A stretch of DNA of 64,000 nt from Bacillota bacterium (lineage in GTDB: Bacteria; Bacillota; Clostridia; Lachnospirales; Lachnospiraceae). Position numbers and translations under genes: made by a program. The first letter of the stretch is position 1. Each line of letters starts with the position of its first letter. The stretch covers positions 186,001-250,000 of the forward strand of contig JAEYOY010000070.1 in the NCBI GenBank assembly GCA_023411215.1, in the 5' to 3' direction. The notes under the pieces are model-generated. The model ran no database searches, had not been told where the DNA came from, and was given only the letters and a program-made list of their open reading frames with translations. Of the stretch, positions 62,017 through 64,000 are shown in pieces.

Positions 62017-63012
62017 CTATAACTTCAATTCCTGAAAAAGTGTCAAAACATCCTGATGTATCATAGCCTCTTCCATGGTAGGTTTGATTGTATTCAGTGC
62101 AGTAATTATTGTTTCCGAGGCGAAAGGACAACCACTCAGAGCGGCAGATAGCTTATCACAGTAATCCGTCTCCAATGCATCGGAATATACCTTGCAGCTG
62201 ATGATCCGTCCAGCGTCCACTACAAATTCAATGTCAATATTCCCCCAAGCGAAGCGTCTATCAATGGAATAATTGAATTCCATCTTTTTGCCTAAATTCC
62301 ATTCCCAGGAGGCGAATTTCTCTTCCAGTTTCCTAATCTCATCCCATTGTAGTTCTGATATTTCTAGTTCAACCGGGGTATGCTCATATACCTCTCCAAA
62401 AGCCTCAACCAGCTCACTGCGGATACGCTCTATGGTAAGCTCAGGAACATATTCTGTCAGGTTGGTTACTCTTGCCCGAACCGACTCTACCCCCTTGGAT
62501 ACCAGCTTCTCCCTTGAGACATTGAGATAATGGGATAGCATGCTCATATCTACCTGTACCAGGATGGTACCATGATGATAACTATGCACTCCATCCGAGA
62601 AGAAGGCATTGCCGGAGAATTTCCTACCTTCTACGGTGATATCATTTCTTCCGGATTTCTCTGCCGGTATCCCTAAGCCTCTTACTGCCTTTAGGATTAC
62701 CTCCAGCTGCTTCTCTACATTATAATTCTCCTTGGTCGCTAGAAAAGTAAAATTCAGATTACCAAGATCATGGAATACCGCACCGCCACCGGATAGACGA
62801 CGAACCAGCTTTCCTCCATCCTCCGATAGTTCAGCTAGCTTACATTCCTTCCAGGGGTTCTGGTTCTTGCCGATGACTACAGTTTTCTCATTTTGCCACA
62901 GATATAATATTACTTCCCCATCCTTTACCTGTCTTAGGATATATTCCTCCACCGCCAGATTCTTATAAGGATTGGTTTCAGTGGTTATGATATATTTGAT
63001 GGCATTAATCAT
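62017..63012 (-). CDS. lplA: Lipoate-protein ligase
   Basis: The 331-residue protein has the LplA signature RRLSGGGAVFHDLGNLNF, the lysine loop GRKFSGNAFF and the C-terminal accessory domain (DIEFVVDAGRIISCKVYSD). It attaches free lipoate to acceptor proteins such as glycine cleavage H protein. Its start overlaps the gcvPB stop by 8 bases (ATGATTAA), so the two are translationally coupled and the target is likely GcvH. Confidence 0.93.
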   Translation of the reverse strand: MINAIKYIITTETNPYKNLAVEEYILRQVKDGEVILYLWQNEKTVVIGKNQNPWKECKLAELSEDGGKLVRRLSGGGAVFHDLGNLNFTFLATKENYNVEKQLEVILKAVRGLGIPAEKSGRNDITVEGRKFSGNAFFSDGVHSYHHGTILVQVDMSMLSHYLNVSREKLVSKGVESVRARVTNLTEYVPELTIERIRSELVEAFGEVYEHTPVELEISELQWDEIRKLEEKFASWEWNLGKKMEFNYSIDRRFAWGNIDIEFVVDAGRIISCKVYSDALETDYCDKLSAALSGCPFASETIITALNTIKPTMEEAMIHQDVLTLFQELKL

Positions 63013-64000
63013 GGCAGCATACCACCGGATTACGTGCAGCTCCTACTTCATCCGGACGGCCTACCACCGTATTCACCGGACTAAGATGCAGAGCCTCCGG
63101 CTCCTCCTGTGCTCTCTTATAGATTTGTTTATAGACTGCTACTGCTTCCTCCAAGGTTTCCTTCGATTCCGTCTCAGTAGGCTCTACCATCAGTGCTTCA
63201 TGCACAATCAGCGGGAAATACATCGTTGGTGGATGCATACCGTAATCCAGCAAGGTCTTTGCAAAGTCCAGGGCAGATACTCCCTTCTCCTTCTTCAGCT
63301 CCTCCAGCGAGATTACAAACTCGTGCATGCAGGGACCGGGAAAAGGAATATCAAAGGTACCTTTTAGTAAATGCATCATATAATTAGCATTCAGTACCGC
63401 ATTATGGGAAGCACTGCGAAGTCCTTCCGCTCCTAAGGTCAGAATATAGGTTAATGCTCTGACTACGATCAGGAAATTGCCATGGAAGGCTTTCACTCTG
63501 CCAATACTGGTCGATGATTTCTCCTCCCAGCTATAGTTCCCATTATGCTCCTTAATACGTGGAGAAGGCAGGTACTTCGTAAGTATTTTCTTGCAGCCGA
63601 CCGGACCGCTGCCGGGGCCACCACCGCCATGAGGTGTAGAGAAGGTCTTATGAAGATTCAGGTGAACTACATCAAAGCCCATATCACCCGGTCTGGCAAT
63701 TCCCATAATTGCATTCAGGTTCGCACCATCATAATAATTCAGTCCGCCTGCTTCATGGATAATTCTCGTTATCTCCAGGATATTCTGATCAAACATCCCG
63801 ATGGTATTGGGATTGGTCAGCATAAAGCCTGCCGTATCCTCTCCTACCACCTTGCGAAGCTCCTCGGGATCAACATAGCCCTCCTTGGTGGAAGGCACAT
63901 TGATCACAGAAAAACCTGCCATCGTCGCACTCGCGGGATTGGTTCCGTGTGCCGAGTCAGGTACGATGATCTTAGTCCTCTTTAAATCCTTATGATCCTG
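63005..64000 (-). CDS. gcvPB: Glycine dehydrogenase subunit 2 (P-protein), 5' end cut by window edge
   Basis: The frame runs through the right edge of the window, so the N-terminal part is missing. The visible 331 codons include DSAHGTNPASAT near the cut end and the cofactor lysine in HLNLHKTFSTPHGGGGPG, both typical of the beta subunit of clostridial P-protein. It decarboxylates glycine and passes the aminomethyl group to H protein. It is followed directly by lplA (8-base overlap) and then lpdA. Confidence 0.95.
   Translation of the reverse strand, partial: QDHKDLKRTKIIVPDSAHGTNPASATMAGFSVINVPSTKEGYVDPEELRKVVGEDTAGFMLTNPNTIGMFDQNILEITRIIHEAGGLNYYDGANLNAIMGIARPGDMGFDVVHLNLHKTFSTPHGGGGPGSGPVGCKKILTKYLPSPRIKEHNGNYSWEEKSSTSIGRVKAFHGNFLIVVRALTYILTLGAEGLRSASHNAVLNANYMMHLLKGTFDIPFPGPCMHEFVISLEELKKEKGVSALDFAKTLLDYGMHPPTMYFPLIVHEALMVEPTETESKETLEEAVAVYKQIYKRAQEEPEALHLSPVNTVVGRPDEVGAARNPVVCCHD

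Overview
The window is a chromosomal segment from a strictly anaerobic, low-GC Firmicute, most likely a Lachnospiraceae-type Clostridium (relatives of Lachnoclostridium or Anaerocolumna). The evidence is the protein types: pyruvate:ferredoxin oxidoreductase, an NfnAB-type pair, a NifU/NifS/IscR cluster, a SpoVB-like flippase, an O2-type H-NOX chemoreceptor, a DUF5688 protein, CotA-free housekeeping genes and strong AGGAGG ribosome binding sites. There is no prophage, CRISPR array, rRNA operon or recognisable transposase. One tRNA gene (Arg, anticodon CCG) is present. Many start codons were moved inward to ATGs that follow a good ribosome binding site.

Layout. 1-943: orphan CheX-like phosphatase plus CheY-like receiver. 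971-3249: PadR / DUF1700 / DUF4097 / PspC envelope operon with its own promoter and operator. 3580-5222: arsenate reductase and ACR3 arsenite pump. 5378-13350: a six-gene metal (probably copper) module on the minus strand: HMA-DsbD_2-cupredoxin membrane protein, FtrD-like DUF2318 protein, CopA ATPase, lipoprotein, response regulator, histidine kinase. 13637-15515: repeat-rich gap, glutamate dehydrogenase and an unusual leader. 15791-18813: RqcH, a PHP histidinol phosphatase and a gene remnant. 18966-22832: mnmA and the iscR-nifS-nifU cluster. 22990-30130: SpoVB-like flippase, a PAS-GGDEF enzyme, metA, ligA and a RluF-type pseudouridine synthase. 30524-35292: hypothetical proteins, EcsC protein, tRNA-Arg, H-NOX chemoreceptor. 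35439-41327: PFOR and a GH18 chitinase-type gene broken by one in-frame amber codon. 41514-50578: DUF5688, a YhhN-like membrane protein, a GGDEF-EAL protein, nfnB and nfnA, a small-ORF/HD-hydrolase operon, a CYTH protein and a CmpB-family membrane protein. 50596-58140: a long palindromic element, a HAD-GNAT fusion, a Fur-family regulator, a Thr/Gly-repeat lipoprotein, the TIGR03915/TIGR03916 radical-SAM pair and an EAL-beta-solenoid fusion. 58242-64000: isochorismatase-type hydrolase, alpha/beta hydrolase, MarR regulator, and lpdA-lplA-gcvPB of the glycine cleavage system, the last cut by the right edge.

How the genes work together. Three separate c-di-GMP proteins and an H-NOX chemoreceptor point to gas- and c-di-GMP-controlled motility or surface behaviour. 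PFOR, NfnAB and GdhA form the redox and nitrogen core. IscR/NifS/NifU supply Fe-S clusters and sulfur for MnmA. The MarR regulator probably controls itself and the neighbouring hydrolase pair through a shared palindrome.

The least explained material lies between genes: several tandem arrays (15, 18, 40, 44 and 112 bp periods), two dispersed hairpin families, a 184-bp nested palindrome and a three-stem RNA-like element. No single feature is clearly a wholly new system. The strongest candidates for second looks are the EAL-beta-solenoid fusion, the radical-SAM pair, the tandem hairpins at the metA end, the NfnAB spacer duplication and the small-ORF/HD operon.
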